Shown: positions 9,256 to 19,185, counted from the first letter of the stretch. The stretch is DNA of 64,000 bases from Nannocystis sp. (GCA_016712315.1 JADJRG010000022.1:620001-684000); one strand, 5' to 3'. Notes: generated by a model not told the origin, from the sequence alone. Numbers and translations are program-made.

Positions 9256-9930
9256 ATGAACCCCGCGCCGACATCGACCATGGCCGCCGCCACCAACAAG
9301 GCCAAGCCCCGCGCCAAGAGCGTCCGCGAGCTCGTCCGCGAGGAGACCCGCGCCGCCTACCGTGAGGCCATCCTCGCCGCCGCCGGCCGCGTCTTCGGGC
9401 GCGTCGGCTTCCACGCCGCCAAGATGGCCGACATCGCCGCTGAGGCCGGCGTCGCCGCCGGCACCCTCTACAACTACTTCGCGAGCAAGGACGAGATCTT
9501 CGCCACCATGCTCGAGGAGGGCCAGCAGCGCATGCTGGACGCCGTCGAGGAGAGCCTCCGCGAGCCTGATCCGCTGCTCCGCCTCCACGCCGTCGTCCGC
9601 ACCATCTTCGCCTTCCTCGAGCAAGACGGCCCGCTCGTCGCCGTCTTCCTCCGCGAGGGCGGCCTCACCGAGCTGACCCGCCGCCGCCTCTTCGACAGCG
9701 ACGACCGCGCCCACCTCCGCGGCCTCCAGCTCCTCCGCCTCACCCTCGAGCGAGCCGCCGACGCCGGCCTCCTCCGCCTCGACGTCGATCTCGCCGATCA
9801 GGCCGCCGCCCTCCAAGGGATCCTCGACGCCATCATCTTCGACTGGGTGCGCCGCGGCTCACCACCTGGCCTTGTAGACAGGGCCCCGATCGCCCTCGAC
9901 CTCTTCCTCCACGGGACCGCGCGCCGATGA
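9256..9930 (+). CDS. TetR family transcriptional regulator
   Basis: 224 residues. The N-terminal TetR helix-turn-helix is clear: REAILAAAGRVFGRVGFHAA, then MADIAAEAGVAAGTLYNYF and SKDEIF (about residues 36-80). The C-terminal ligand-binding helices are not diagnostic of a particular inducer. Its stop overlaps the start of the adaptor gene (ATGA), so it is the first cistron of the efflux operon and very likely represses it. A second in-frame ATG at 9280 would remove eight residues and is an equally good start. Regulation by the TTGACA region just upstream is inferred. Confidence 0.9.
   Translation: MNPAPTSTMAAATNKAKPRAKSVRELVREETRAAYREAILAAAGRVFGRVGFHAAKMADIAAEAGVAAGTLYNYFASKDEIFATMLEEGQQRMLDAVEESLREPDPLLRLHAVVRTIFAFLEQDGPLVAVFLREGGLTELTRRRLFDSDDRAHLRGLQLLRLTLERAADAGLLRLDVDLADQAAALQGILDAIIFDWVRRGSPPGLVDRAPIALDLFLHGTARR
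9866..9881. repeat. Copy of the dispersed 16-bp palindromic motif (in tetR)
   Basis: CTGGCCTTGTAGACAG, preceded by CAC and followed by GG. On the other strand it begins CTGTC and ends CAGGT. It introduces CTT and GTA codons, which are rare in this gene. Confidence 0.4.
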
Positions 9931-10853
9931 CACGCCACACCTCGCTCCCTGCCCTCGCCCTGCTCGCCCTCGCCCTCGCCGCCTGCGGCCCCGCGGAGGG
10001 CGCCCCCGGCCTGCCCTCGGCCAAGAGCGCCGCCCCGCCCGTGCTACCCGAGCGCGAGGCCGATCCGCCGCAGCTCGCCCCCGCCGGCGCCCCCTCCGCC
10101 GCGCCGGCCAGCGGCGAGGCCCGCTTCGTCGCCACCGTCCTGCCGCGCGAGTCCGCCGAGCTCGGCCCTAAGATGAGCGGCTCCCTCGCCGCGATCACCG
10201 TCGCCGAGGGCGATCAAGTCAAGAAGGGCCAGCTCCTCTTCCGCGTCAACCCCGGCACCATGCGCCTGCAAGTCGACTCCGCCGAGGCCGGCCTCGCGGG
10301 CGCCCAGCTCGCCCGCGACGAGGCCCAACGCGAGCTCGATCGCCAGCAGAAGCTCGCCGCCAAGGGCACCGTCGGCGCCGTCAACGTCGAGCGCGCCCAG
10401 GCCAACTTCGACGCCGCCGTCAACGCCGTCGAGCGCGCCGAGGTCGGCGTCAGCCTCAGCAAGCGGGCCCTCACCGAAGCCGCCGTCGTCTCGCCGATCA
10501 GCGGCGTCGTCGCCGCCAAGCTCAAGAGCGTCGGCGAGACCGTCACGATGATGCCGCCCACCATCGTGCTCATCGTCCAAGATCAGAGCGCCCTCGAGGT
10601 CCGCGTCCGCGTCCCCGAGAACCGCCTCCGCGCCCTCCGCCCGGGCGGCGCCCTCACCGTCCACTTCACCGCGCTAGGCCTCGCCCGCGAGGCCGTCATC
10701 AAGCGCGTCCAGCCGACCATCGACCCGATCACCCGCACCGTCGAGATCGTCGCGGAGGTCGACAACAGCGACGACATGCTCCGCCCCGGCATGTACGCCG
10801 AGGTCGTCGTCGGCGCCGAGGCCCCCAAGACCGCCAGCGAGGTGCAGCCGTGA
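9927..10853 (+). CDS. RND efflux periplasmic adaptor lipoprotein (MFP family)
   Basis: 308 residues. A lipoprotein signal ends in LALAAC (Cys about 20), so the protein should be anchored to a membrane and bridge the pump to the outer-membrane channel. The half-lipoyl barrel motif ITVAEGDQVKKGQLLFRV, a coiled-coil hairpin rich in Ala/Glu/Arg (about 115-185), the second lipoyl half (VVSPISGVVAAKLKSVGETV) and the beta-barrel end (GMYAEVVV) are in canonical order. The start overlaps the tetR stop by four bases, and its own stop overlaps the RND start as GTGA. It is a short member of the family. Confidence 0.92.
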   Translation: MTRHTSLPALALLALALAACGPAEGAPGLPSAKSAAPPVLPEREADPPQLAPAGAPSAAPASGEARFVATVLPRESAELGPKMSGSLAAITVAEGDQVKKGQLLFRVNPGTMRLQVDSAEAGLAGAQLARDEAQRELDRQQKLAAKGTVGAVNVERAQANFDAAVNAVERAEVGVSLSKRALTEAAVVSPISGVVAAKLKSVGETVTMMPPTIVLIVQDQSALEVRVRVPENRLRALRPGGALTVHFTALGLAREAVIKRVQPTIDPITRTVEIVAEVDNSDDMLRPGMYAEVVVGAEAPKTASEVQP

Positions 10854-13800
10854 AGCTCGCAGAGATCTCGATCAAGCGCTCCATCTTCGCCACGATGATG
10901 ATCGCGGCGCTCATGGTCTTCGGCCTCTTCGCGCTCCCGCGGATCGGCGTCGAGCTCTTCCCCAACGTCGACTTCCCCGTCGTCACCGCCACCGTCGTCT
11001 ACCCCGGCGCCGACCCGATGACCATGGAGACCAAGGTCGCCGATCCGATCGAGGAGGCCTTGCAGTCGCTCGGCGGCGTCAAGCGCATGACCTCGCGCAA
11101 CCTCGAGGGCGTCACCCAGGTCGTCCTCGAGTTTGAGCTCGAGGTCGACGGCAACCAAGCCTTACAGGAGGTCCGCGACAAGGTCTCCGCGATCGAGCGC
11201 CAGCTGCCCAAGGGCATCGATCCCCCCGTCGTCCAGAAGTTCGACACCGGCTCCACCCCCGTGCTCTCCGTCGCCCTCGCCGGCGACCTGCCGATCCGCG
11301 AGCTCACCAAGATCGCCGACGACGTCGTCAAGCAGCGCGTCCAGCAGATCCCCGGCGTCGGCGCCGTCTCGCTCGTCGGCGGCCGCGAGCGCGAGATCAA
11401 GATCCTCGTCGATCCCGCGCGCCTCACCGGCTACGGCCTCACCGTCGACGACGTCACCGGCGCGATCCAGTCGCAGAGCCTCGAGATGCCCGCTGGTTAC
11501 ATCCAGCTCGGCAGCCGCGAGCTCACCGTCAAGACCCGCGGCGAGGCCCGCACCCCCGCCGAGATCGGCGAGATCGTCGTCGCCGGCCGCGGCGGCGCCG
11601 CGATCCGCGTCCGCGACCTCGCCGAGATCGTCGACGGCGTCGAGGATCCCCGCTCCGCCTCCTTCCTCAACGGCTCGCCCGCGATCTCGCTCGTCATCCG
11701 CAAGCAGTCGGGCGCCAACACCGTCGCCATCGCCGCCCGGATCCGCGGCGAGCTCGCCCTGCTCGGCCCGGAGCTCGATCGCCGCGGCGTCACCGTCTCG
11801 ATCCCCTCGGACAGCTCCGCCTTCGTCAGCCGCTCGATCGCCGGCGTCAAGGACGACCTGATCATCGGCGCCGTCCTCACCGTCCTGATCATCCTGCTCT
11901 TCCTCCACGACGTGCGCGCCACCTTCATCGCCGCGCTCGCGATCCCCACCTCGATCGTCGGCACCTTCGCCTTCATGTCGTGGATGGGCTTCTCCTTCAA
12001 CAACATCACCATGCTCGCGCTCTCGCTCTCGATCGGCATCCTCGTCGACGACGCGATCGTCGTGATCGAGAACATCTACCGCCACCTCGAGATGGGCAAG
12101 CCGCGCATGCGCGCCGCCTTGGACGCCACCTCTGAGATCGGCCTCGCCGTCATCGCCACCACCTCCTCGATCGTCGCCGTCTTCATCCCTGTCGCCTACA
12201 TGGACGGCATCATCGGCCGCTTCTTTTACCAGTTCGGGATCACCGTCTCCGCCGCGGTCCTGATCTCGATGCTCGTCAGCTTCACCCTCACCCCCATGCT
12301 CGCCTCCCGCATGATGCGGCACGGCCACCAGCAGGCCGCCCCCGGCGTCTTCGCGACCACCTTCAACCGCCTCTTCGGCGGCCTCGAGCGCCTCTACGCG
12401 CTGCTCCTCCGCTGGTGCCTGCGCCACCCGTGGATCACCCTGCTCGTCGCCCTCTCTACGCTCGTCCTCTCCGTCTTCCTGGTCACCAAGGTCCCCAGCG
12501 AATTCATCTCCGCCGACGACACCTCCGAGTTCGCGATCAACGTCGAGACCCCCACCGGCACCTCCCTCGACGCAACCATCGCCGCCACCGAGGCGATCGC
12601 CGCCGACGTCCGGCAGAACCTCCCCGGGATCCGCGACACCTTCGCCACCATCGGCGAAGGCGCCCAAGGCCAGATCAACCGCGGCAAGATCACCGTCACC
12701 CTCGTCAGCCCCCACGACCGCGCCTACGGCCAGCAGGAGGCGATCACCTGGGTGCGCGAGCGTATGGCCGGCGTCCAGGGCGCCATCATCACCGTCGCCC
12801 AGATCGACCCTATCGGCGGCGACGCCGGCTTTCGCACCCAGCCGATCCAATTCTCGATCCGCGGCCCCGAGCTCGACGAGGTGATCGCCGCCGCTGACGC
12901 CCTCAAGGCCGAGCTCGCCGCCACCAACAAATTCGTCGACCTCGACACCTCCTACCGCGGCGGCAAGCCCGAGATCGGCATCGAGGTCGATCGCAACAAG
13001 GCCGCCGACCTCGGCGTGCCCGTCGCCACCATCGCCCGCACCATCCGCGCCCTCGTCGCCGGCGACGCCATCTCCACCCTCAAGGACGGCACCGACGTCT
13101 ACGACGTCATCATCCAGCTCCCGCCCAGCCAGCGCGCCCAGCTCGAGGGCCTCCAGAACCTCAAGGTCCGCGCCCCCAACGGCCAGCTCGTCGATCTCTA
13201 CAACCTCGTCCGCCCGTTCCGCGACGCCGGCCCCAGCGAGATCGAGCGCCAGAACCGCCTCCGTCAGGTCGTCATCCTCGCCGACATCGACGGCATCGCC
13301 CTCGGCGAGGCGCAGGCGCTCGTCGAGGCGGCCGCTGGGCGCGTCGTCCCCGGCCACCTCACGACCTCCTTCCTCGGCGACGCGGAGATCATGATCGAGT
13401 CCTTCATCGCGATGCTCACCGCCTTGCTGCTCGCGATCATCCTCGTCTACATGATCCTCGCCGCCCAGTTCGACTCGCTGATCCAGCCGATCACCATCAT
13501 GGTCTCGCTGCCGCTCAGCGTCGTCGGCGCCTTCGGCGGCCTCTACCTCAGCGGTATGACCCTCAACATGTTCTCGTTCATCGGCATCATCATGCTGATG
13601 GGCCTCGTCACCAAGACCGCGATCCTCTTGGTCGACTTCGCCAACGCCGAGCGCGAGAAGGGCCTGGACGTCACCGAGGCGCTGGTCAGCGCCGGCGTCA
13701 TCCGCATGCGCCCGATCTTCATGACCTCCGCCGCCACCATCTTCGGCATGGTCCCCGTCGCCCTCGCCCTCGGCGAAGGCGGGGCCTCGCGCGCGCCGAT

Positions 13801-14221
13801 GGCCGTCTGCGTGATCGGCGGCATGATCACCAGCACCGCCCTCACCCTCGTCGTCATCCCGGTCGTCTACAAGCTCTTCGACGGCCTGCTCACCCACCGC
13901 GCCATGCGCTTCCTCAGCCGCAAGCTCTTCGGCGCCGAGGCCCCAGCCGGCCTCGATCCGGCCCCCGATATCGACCTCGATCCCGCGCCAGCGCGCCCCG
14001 CCGCCGCCCCGAAGCCGCGCGCCTTCGAGATCGACCTCGACGCCGCCCAGAGCGATCCCCTCGATCGCGACGTCGAGCTCGATCCCAGCGCCCCGCCGCG
14101 CGCCTTCACCCGCGAGGCCCTCTCCCCCGAGCGCCGCGTCGAATACTCGGTCGACGTCGAGCTCTCCGAGGACTCGCTCCCCATCATCCCCGGGCTGCTC
14201 GGCAGCAAGCGCCCCAAGTAG
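10850..14221 (+). CDS. RND multidrug efflux permease (HAE1/AcrB-like)
   Basis: 1123 residues, slightly longer than AcrB (about 1050) because of an extended acidic C-terminal tail (from about 1030) rich in DLDPAP and DVELDPS segments. The first membrane helix follows the SIKRSIFATMMIAALMVFG start. The TM4 proton-relay pair is intact: GILVDDAIVVIENIYRH, with Asp about 400 and 401. Periplasmic porter loops and the second half (ILVYMILAAQFDSLIQP, FSFIGIIMLMGLVTKTAILLVDF) are canonical. It exports substrates from the inner membrane/periplasm through the adaptor and the TolC protein encoded on either side, using proton motive force. It starts with GTG, coupled to the adaptor stop. Confidence 0.95.
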   Translation: MKLAEISIKRSIFATMMIAALMVFGLFALPRIGVELFPNVDFPVVTATVVYPGADPMTMETKVADPIEEALQSLGGVKRMTSRNLEGVTQVVLEFELEVDGNQALQEVRDKVSAIERQLPKGIDPPVVQKFDTGSTPVLSVALAGDLPIRELTKIADDVVKQRVQQIPGVGAVSLVGGREREIKILVDPARLTGYGLTVDDVTGAIQSQSLEMPAGYIQLGSRELTVKTRGEARTPAEIGEIVVAGRGGAAIRVRDLAEIVDGVEDPRSASFLNGSPAISLVIRKQSGANTVAIAARIRGELALLGPELDRRGVTVSIPSDSSAFVSRSIAGVKDDLIIGAVLTVLIILLFLHDVRATFIAALAIPTSIVGTFAFMSWMGFSFNNITMLALSLSIGILVDDAIVVIENIYRHLEMGKPRMRAALDATSEIGLAVIATTSSIVAVFIPVAYMDGIIGRFFYQFGITVSAAVLISMLVSFTLTPMLASRMMRHGHQQAAPGVFATTFNRLFGGLERLYALLLRWCLRHPWITLLVALSTLVLSVFLVTKVPSEFISADDTSEFAINVETPTGTSLDATIAATEAIAADVRQNLPGIRDTFATIGEGAQGQINRGKITVTLVSPHDRAYGQQEAITWVRERMAGVQGAIITVAQIDPIGGDAGFRTQPIQFSIRGPELDEVIAAADALKAELAATNKFVDLDTSYRGGKPEIGIEVDRNKAADLGVPVATIARTIRALVAGDAISTLKDGTDVYDVIIQLPPSQRAQLEGLQNLKVRAPNGQLVDLYNLVRPFRDAGPSEIERQNRLRQVVILADIDGIALGEAQALVEAAAGRVVPGHLTTSFLGDAEIMIESFIAMLTALLLAIILVYMILAAQFDSLIQPITIMVSLPLSVVGAFGGLYLSGMTLNMFSFIGIIMLMGLVTKTAILLVDFANAEREKGLDVTEALVSAGVIRMRPIFMTSAATIFGMVPVALALGEGGASRAPMAVCVIGGMITSTALTLVVIPVVYKLFDGLLTHRAMRFLSRKLFGAEAPAGLDPAPDIDLDPAPARPAAAPKPRAFEIDLDAAQSDPLDRDVELDPSAPPRAFTREALSPERRVEYSVDVELSEDSLPIIPGLLGSKRPK

Positions 14222-14299
14222 GCGCCCCGCCCTGCGCACCGCGCCGTCGCCCCCGCCCGCGCGGCCCCCACCTCGACCCTCGAACCCCGCGAGCGCGCC

Positions 14300-15871
14300 A
14301 TGCCCCTGCTCTCCACCGCACTCCTCCTCAGCCTCACCCTGCTCGCCGCGCCCGCGCCCGCGAAGGCGCCTGCGAGCGATCCTGTCCCCAAGACCAGGTC
14401 TGACGCCACCCCAGCGCCGCTCGCCGCCCCCGCCGCCGCCCCCGCCGCCGCCCCCGAGGCGTTCACCGACCCCCTCATCCTCGCCCTCACCCCCGCCCCG
14501 GGCGGCCTCACCGCCGACGACGTCGCCCGCTACGCCCTGCGCGCCGCCCCCTCGATCGGCGTCCGCACCGCGGAGCTCCAGCAGGCCGCGGCGCGCGTCG
14601 ATCTCACCATGATCAACTATCTCCCCCAGCTCCAGGGGGCCGCCGCCTACTCCCGCCTCTCCAAGGTCAACGTCGACTTCGGCGGCGGCGGCTCCAGCGT
14701 CGGCACCGCCAACGCCGGCCCTCTGGTCGTTGGGACATGTCCAGGAGGCCAGGGGCAGTGCGTCCTCGACTCCATGGGCGTCCCCGCGATCGCCGCCCCC
14801 TTCGCCTTCGTCTTCCCCCTCAACTCCTACAGCCTCAGCGCCGCCCTCTCCGTCCCCCTCTCCGACTACATCCTCTCGCTCGTGCCTGCCCGCCGCTCCT
14901 CCCAGGCCGGCGTCGAGGCCGCCCGCCTCGCCCGCGCCGCCGAGGTCATCAAGGTCGAAGCGGACGCCCGGATCGCCTATTACAACTGGCTGCGCACCAT
15001 CGCCGCCGTCGTCGTCGCCGACACCTCCGCCCAGCGCTCCAAGGCCCGCCTGCTCGACGCTGAGGCCGCCTTCGAGGCCGGCGTCGCCTCCCAAGCCGAC
15101 GTGCTCCGCCTCGACGCCCTCGTCGCCTCCACCGAGTCCGCCGTCGTCCAAGCCGCCGCCGCCCGCGATCTCGCCGCCAGCCACCTCGCCCTCATGATGG
15201 CTCGCGGCGACGCCACCTTCGCCGTCGGCGAGGACGTCTTGACCCCGCGCAGCGCCGCCGCGCCGCTGCGCGCCCTCCCCCAGCTCATCGACGAGGCCCA
15301 CGCCCAGCGCCTCGAGCTCCGCTCCCTCGGCCAACACGGCCGCGCCCTCGACGAAGGCCGCCGGATCTACCGCGCCGGCTACCTGCCCCGCCTCGACGCC
15401 TTCGCCGACGCCACCTACGCCAACCCCAACCAGCGCTTCTTCCCCTTATCTGAGGAGTGGAACGCCTCGTGGAGCGCCGGCGCGCGGATCAGCTACAGCC
15501 TCGGCCAAGCCATGCTCGCCCGCGCCCGCCTCCGCGAGAACCGCGCGGACGTGCACCGCCTCGAGCAGCAGGCCGAGCAGCTCCGCCGCGGCATCGCCAT
15601 GGAGGTCACCAGCGCCTACCTCGATCGCCAGCGCGCCCTCGCCACCATCGAGCTCAACGCCCGCGCCGTCCGCTCCTCCGAGGAGGCCTACCGCGTCGCC
15701 ACCGAGCTCTTCCAGGCCGGCACCGCCACCACCACCGACATCATCGAGGCCGAGCTCGCCCGCGTCAGCGCCACCTTGCAGGAGGTCAACGCCCGCATCG
15801 ACCTCCGCGTCGCCGAGCTCCGCCTCCTCTACGCCATCGGCCGCCTCGCCCCCATCGAAGACCCCGCCTGA
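14300..15871 (+). CDS. TolC family outer-membrane efflux protein
   Basis: 523 residues. A cleavable signal peptide (about 1-23, ending PAKA) is followed by an Ala/Pro-rich linker to about 60. Two copies of the OEP fold follow, each with a long helix pair: LTADDVARYALRAAPSIGVRTAELQQAAARV, and in the second half AGYLPRLDAFADATYANPNQRFF then RLRENRADVHRLEQQAEQLRRGI. It forms the outer-membrane duct for the RND pump just upstream. The gap to the permease is 78 bases with no terminator-like hairpin, so it is the last gene of the tetR operon. Confidence 0.92.
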   Translation: MPLLSTALLLSLTLLAAPAPAKAPASDPVPKTRSDATPAPLAAPAAAPAAAPEAFTDPLILALTPAPGGLTADDVARYALRAAPSIGVRTAELQQAAARVDLTMINYLPQLQGAAAYSRLSKVNVDFGGGGSSVGTANAGPLVVGTCPGGQGQCVLDSMGVPAIAAPFAFVFPLNSYSLSAALSVPLSDYILSLVPARRSSQAGVEAARLARAAEVIKVEADARIAYYNWLRTIAAVVVADTSAQRSKARLLDAEAAFEAGVASQADVLRLDALVASTESAVVQAAAARDLAASHLALMMARGDATFAVGEDVLTPRSAAAPLRALPQLIDEAHAQRLELRSLGQHGRALDEGRRIYRAGYLPRLDAFADATYANPNQRFFPLSEEWNASWSAGARISYSLGQAMLARARLRENRADVHRLEQQAEQLRRGIAMEVTSAYLDRQRALATIELNARAVRSSEEAYRVATELFQAGTATTTDIIEAELARVSATLQEVNARIDLRVAELRLLYAIGRLAPIEDPA

Positions 15872-15888
15872 TCGCCCCGCGCGGCCGC

Positions 15889-17343
15889 TCAGCCGGCGAT
15901 GAGGGAGAGCGCGGGGCGGACGTGGCGAGGCAGGGTGAAGGTGAAGGTAGAGCCGCGTCCGAGCGCCGAGGTGACGTCGATGGCCCCGCCGAGGATCCGG
16001 CTGAGGTGGCGAGAGATCGTGAGGCCGAGGCCTGTGCCCTCATAGGCGCGGGTCGGCGCGTCGTCGGCTTGGGTGAAGGCGTCGAAGATCCGCTCGATCT
16101 GGGCGGGCGCGATGCCGATCCCCGTGTCGTGGATCTGGAACTCGAGCGCGTCGGCGTGGGCGAGCACGGTGAGGCGCACCTCGCCGTCGTGGGTGTATTT
16201 GCAGGCGTTCGAGAGGAGATTGAGCAAGATCTGGTGGACGCGGGTGCGATCGCTGAGCAGCTCGCCGAGCTGCGCGGGCAGCTCCGTGACGAGGCGGTTG
16301 CCGTGGCGCCGGGCGAGGTGGCGCGCGGCGCCGATGACGTCAGCGAGCAGGGAGGTGAGCTCGACGGGCTCGATCCGCAGCGAGATCTTGTCGGCCTCCG
16401 CGCGGGAGAGGTCGAGCAGATCGTTGATCACCGTCAACAGGTGGCGCCCCGCGCTCTCGATCCGCCGCAGGTCGCCCGAGAGCTCGGCCTCGTCGCGCTC
16501 GCCTGGTTGCTCGAGCAAGAGCTCCGTGTAGCCGAGGATCGCGTTCAGCGGGGTGCGCAGCTCGTGGCTGATCTTGGCGAGGAAGACGCTCTTGGCCCGG
16601 CTCGCCTCGACCGCCCGATCACGCGCCGTCGCCACCTCCGCGTTCGCGCGGGCGAGCTGCCGCTGCGCGCGCCGCTGCGCGAGTATGAGGCCGATCTGCG
16701 TGGCCGCGGCGCTGAGCAGGTTGACCTCGATCGCCCCCCAGCGGCGCTCCACCGCGCAGTTATCGAAGCCGATAAAGCCCGTGAATTCACCGTCGACCAT
16801 CAGCGGGATCACGAGGATCGACAGGATCCCCTGCGGCGCGAGGATCATCCGCTCGAGCTCGTCGTACTCGCGGGCGAGCATCTCGATGCGCTCGCCGCGG
16901 GCCATGACGTCCGCCCAGCGGGGGAGAAAGTCGTCGTAGGCGAGCCCTTGCAGCGCCGGGTTATCGATCTCCGCGCAGACGCCAGCCGCGCACCACTCGG
17001 CGCGCTGGCTGGTGACCAGAGCCCCGTCGCTGGGGCGGCGGTGGTTCTCGAAGAGGTAGACGCGCGAGGCCCCCGCCGCCTCGCCGAGGGGAGCGAGCGC
17101 GTGGTTGAAGGCGCCGAGGTGGTCCTCCGAGCTCGTGAGCAGCCGCGCCTGCATCTCGACGACAGCCTCGAGGTAGCGCTCGCGGCGACGGAGCTCGTCA
17201 CCCGCGGTGTCGTCTTGGAGGCGCGCGAGCAGGGCGCGCCACGCCGACGCGTCGGGGGGCCGCTCGGCGCTGATTCCGAGCGCCGCGAGCTGGCGATGCA
17301 GGCTTGAGGTGTCCAAGGCGTCAGGCCGGTGATCGGGCTCCAA
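15889..17343 (-). CDS. Soluble GAF-domain sensor histidine kinase (orphan)
   Basis: 484 residues, no membrane helix. Residues about 45-230 resemble a GAF sensor (ILSILVIPLMVDGEFTGFIGFDN). A short coiled coil is followed by the HisKA box FLAKISHELRTPLNAILGY, with the phospho-accepting His near 262. The catalytic domain has the N box (LLNLLSNACKYT), G1 (DTGIGI), F box (FDAFTQ) and G2 (GTGLGL). No response regulator lies nearby, so its partner must be encoded elsewhere. The start is a TTG with no ribosome-binding site; a second TTG lies nine codons in, so the exact N-terminus is unsure. It is convergent with tolC, with a 17-base gap. Confidence 0.88.
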   Translation of the reverse strand: MEPDHRPDALDTSSLHRQLAALGISAERPPDASAWRALLARLQDDTAGDELRRRERYLEAVVEMQARLLTSSEDHLGAFNHALAPLGEAAGASRVYLFENHRRPSDGALVTSQRAEWCAAGVCAEIDNPALQGLAYDDFLPRWADVMARGERIEMLAREYDELERMILAPQGILSILVIPLMVDGEFTGFIGFDNCAVERRWGAIEVNLLSAAATQIGLILAQRRAQRQLARANAEVATARDRAVEASRAKSVFLAKISHELRTPLNAILGYTELLLEQPGERDEAELSGDLRRIESAGRHLLTVINDLLDLSRAEADKISLRIEPVELTSLLADVIGAARHLARRHGNRLVTELPAQLGELLSDRTRVHQILLNLLSNACKYTHDGEVRLTVLAHADALEFQIHDTGIGIAPAQIERIFDAFTQADDAPTRAYEGTGLGLTISRHLSRILGGAIDVTSALGRGSTFTFTLPRHVRPALSLIAG

Positions 17344-17457
17344 ATCGTACGCGCGGGCTCATGGGCGCTCTAGCCCCGCGTTGGGGGACGCAGCGGAGTC
17401 GCCGTCCGCGCCCGATCCATGGACGCCGCCGGCCCGCGCCTGTAGTGTCGACGAAGA

Positions 17458-17463
17458 TAGAGT
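17458..17463 (+). promoter_or_regulatory. -10-like TAGAGT just before the ABC ATPase start
   Basis: TAGAGT ends 4 bases before the ATG at 17468, so a transcript from it would be leaderless. No clear -35 hexamer is present. Confidence 0.3.
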
Positions 17464-17467
17464 CTGC

Positions 17468-18394
17468 ATGGGCCACCACCCGATCGAGATCCAGGGGCTC
17501 GTCAAGGACTATGGCTCCTTTCGCGCGCTCCACGGCGTCGATCTCCAGGTCGCGCGCGGCGAGGCCTTCGGCTTCATCGGCCCCAACGGCGCTGGCAAGT
17601 CGACGACCATCCGCTGCCTCCTGGATCTCCTGCGGCCGACCGCCGGCGTCGCCACGGTGCTTGGGGCCCGCGATCTCGCCAACAACCCGGCGATCCGGGC
17701 GCGTATCGGCTACTTGCCGGGGGAGCTGGTGATGACCGGCCGGCGAACCGCCCGCGAGCACCTCACCTACCTCGCGACCCTCCGCGGCGGCGCCGGGCGC
17801 GAGCGCATCGAGCCGCTCGCCGAGCGCTTCGGCCTCGCCCTCGACCGCCCGGTCAACGGGCTCTCGAAGGGCAACAAGCAGAAGGTCGGCGTCATCGGGG
17901 CGTTCATGCACGCGCCCGAGCTCCTGATCCTCGATGAGCCGACCAGCGGCCTCGATCCGCTGCTCCAGCGGGAATTCCTCGCCCTCGTCCGCGAGACCGC
18001 CGAAGCCGGCGCGACCCTCTTCATGTCGTCGCACATCCTCAGCGAGGTCGAGGCGGTGGCCGGGCGCGTGGCGATCATCCGGGCCGGACGCATCGTCGAC
18101 GTCGAGGACGTGCGAGCGCTCCGCGAGCGCGCGGGCCAGCACGTGCGCCTCACCTTCGACGCGCCGCTCCCGGCCGAGGCCGCGCGGGCGTTCGCGGCGA
18201 TCCCCGAGCTCTCGGCGCTGACGATCGACGGCGCGCGGCTGACCGCGCTGCTCCGGGGCTCGCCCGATCGCCTCCTCAAGGAGGCCGCGCGGCACCAGGT
18301 CACCCGCTGGTCCGCGGAGGATCGCAACCTCGAGGAGCTCTTCATGGACCACTACCGTCAAACCAGCGCCGACGCCGGCGGGGAGGCCTGTTGA
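17468..18394 (+). CDS. ABC-2 exporter ATP-binding protein
   Basis: 308 residues from the ATG at 17468; the frame is open further upstream, but only to a TTG at 17381. Walker A GPNGAGKST, a Q-loop/helical region (IGYLPGELVMTGRRTAREHL), signature LSKGNKQK (a variant of LSGGQ) and Walker B LLILDEPTSGLDP are all present, with the switch His in MSSHILSEVE. The C-terminal 90 residues form the typical ABC-2 tail ending LEELFMDHY. It powers the permease encoded immediately downstream, whose ATG overlaps this stop by one base (TGATG). The exported substrate cannot be told from sequence. Confidence 0.93.
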   Translation: MGHHPIEIQGLVKDYGSFRALHGVDLQVARGEAFGFIGPNGAGKSTTIRCLLDLLRPTAGVATVLGARDLANNPAIRARIGYLPGELVMTGRRTAREHLTYLATLRGGAGRERIEPLAERFGLALDRPVNGLSKGNKQKVGVIGAFMHAPELLILDEPTSGLDPLLQREFLALVRETAEAGATLFMSSHILSEVEAVAGRVAIIRAGRIVDVEDVRALRERAGQHVRLTFDAPLPAEAARAFAAIPELSALTIDGARLTALLRGSPDRLLKEAARHQVTRWSAEDRNLEELFMDHYRQTSADAGGEAC

Positions 18395-19185
18395 TGGCCG
18401 CGCCGCCGGTCCTGGTCCAGGTCCTCCGCGAGCGCCGGCGCAGCCTCGCCGGCTGGGCCGTCGCCTTCGCCGCGATCTGCGGCATGTACACCAGCATCTA
18501 TCCTTACATGGCCGAGATGAACCTCCAGGCGATGCTCGAGGCCCTCCCGCGGGAGATGATCGAGGCGCTCGGGTACGACGATATGAGCTCGGCCGCCGGT
18601 TATGTAGGCAGCGCGACCTACGGCCTGGTCGCCTTCGCCTTGCTCATGGTCTTCGCCATCGGCAACGGCGCGGCGCTCCTCGCTGGCGACGAGGAGAGCG
18701 GGGCGCTGGAGCTCGAGCTCACCTCCCCGCTGCCACGCGCGGCGATCTACGTCCAGCGCCTCGGCGCCCTCTGGGCCCAGATCACCGCCCTGGTGGCCGT
18801 GGTCTTCGCGGTGACGCTGACGCTCGATCTCGCCCAGGGGCTCGGGATCCCGACCCTCGATCTCGCGGCGGCGACCCTGCAACTCTGGCTGCTGATCGGC
18901 CTCTTCGGCTCGCTCGCGTTCGCGGCTGGGGCGGCGACCGGCCGCCGGGGGATCGGCCTCGGCGTCGCCGCGACCCTCGCCGTGGTCAGTTGGATGCTCA
19001 ACGCGATCGGTCCCACGATCGGCCTCGAGTGGATGTCGTCGATCTCCCCGGTCGGCTGGTACATGGACTCGAACCCGATCACCCGCGGCTTCCACCCGGT
19101 CGACGCGCTCCTCCTCGCGCTCGCCGCCGCGCTGGTGATCGCCGCCGGCCTGCGGCGCTTCGTCCGGCGCGATCTGATGACCTGA
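18394..19185 (+). CDS. ABC-2 type transporter permease
   Basis: 263 residues with six probable membrane helices (near 18-38, 75-100, 118-145, 152-180, 183-205 and 235-255). A cytoplasmic segment between the second and third helices (LLAGDEESGALELELTSPLPR) is the coupling region seen in ABC-2 permeases. The ATG at 18394 overlaps the ATPase stop codon; a TTG one codon upstream is less likely. With the ATPase it should form a two-gene exporter. Two hairpins right after its stop mark the end of the operon. Confidence 0.85.
   Translation: MAAPPVLVQVLRERRRSLAGWAVAFAAICGMYTSIYPYMAEMNLQAMLEALPREMIEALGYDDMSSAAGYVGSATYGLVAFALLMVFAIGNGAALLAGDEESGALELELTSPLPRAAIYVQRLGALWAQITALVAVVFAVTLTLDLAQGLGIPTLDLAAATLQLWLLIGLFGSLAFAAGAATGRRGIGLGVAATLAVVSWMLNAIGPTIGLEWMSSISPVGWYMDSNPITRGFHPVDALLLALAAALVIAAGLRRFVRRDLMT

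Noticed and set aside
11162..15337. 1391-codon open frame on the minus strand
   Set aside because: It is antisense to the adaptor/RND/TolC genes, and its Gly/Asp/Glu-only composition is typical of the complement of C-ending codons. No motif.
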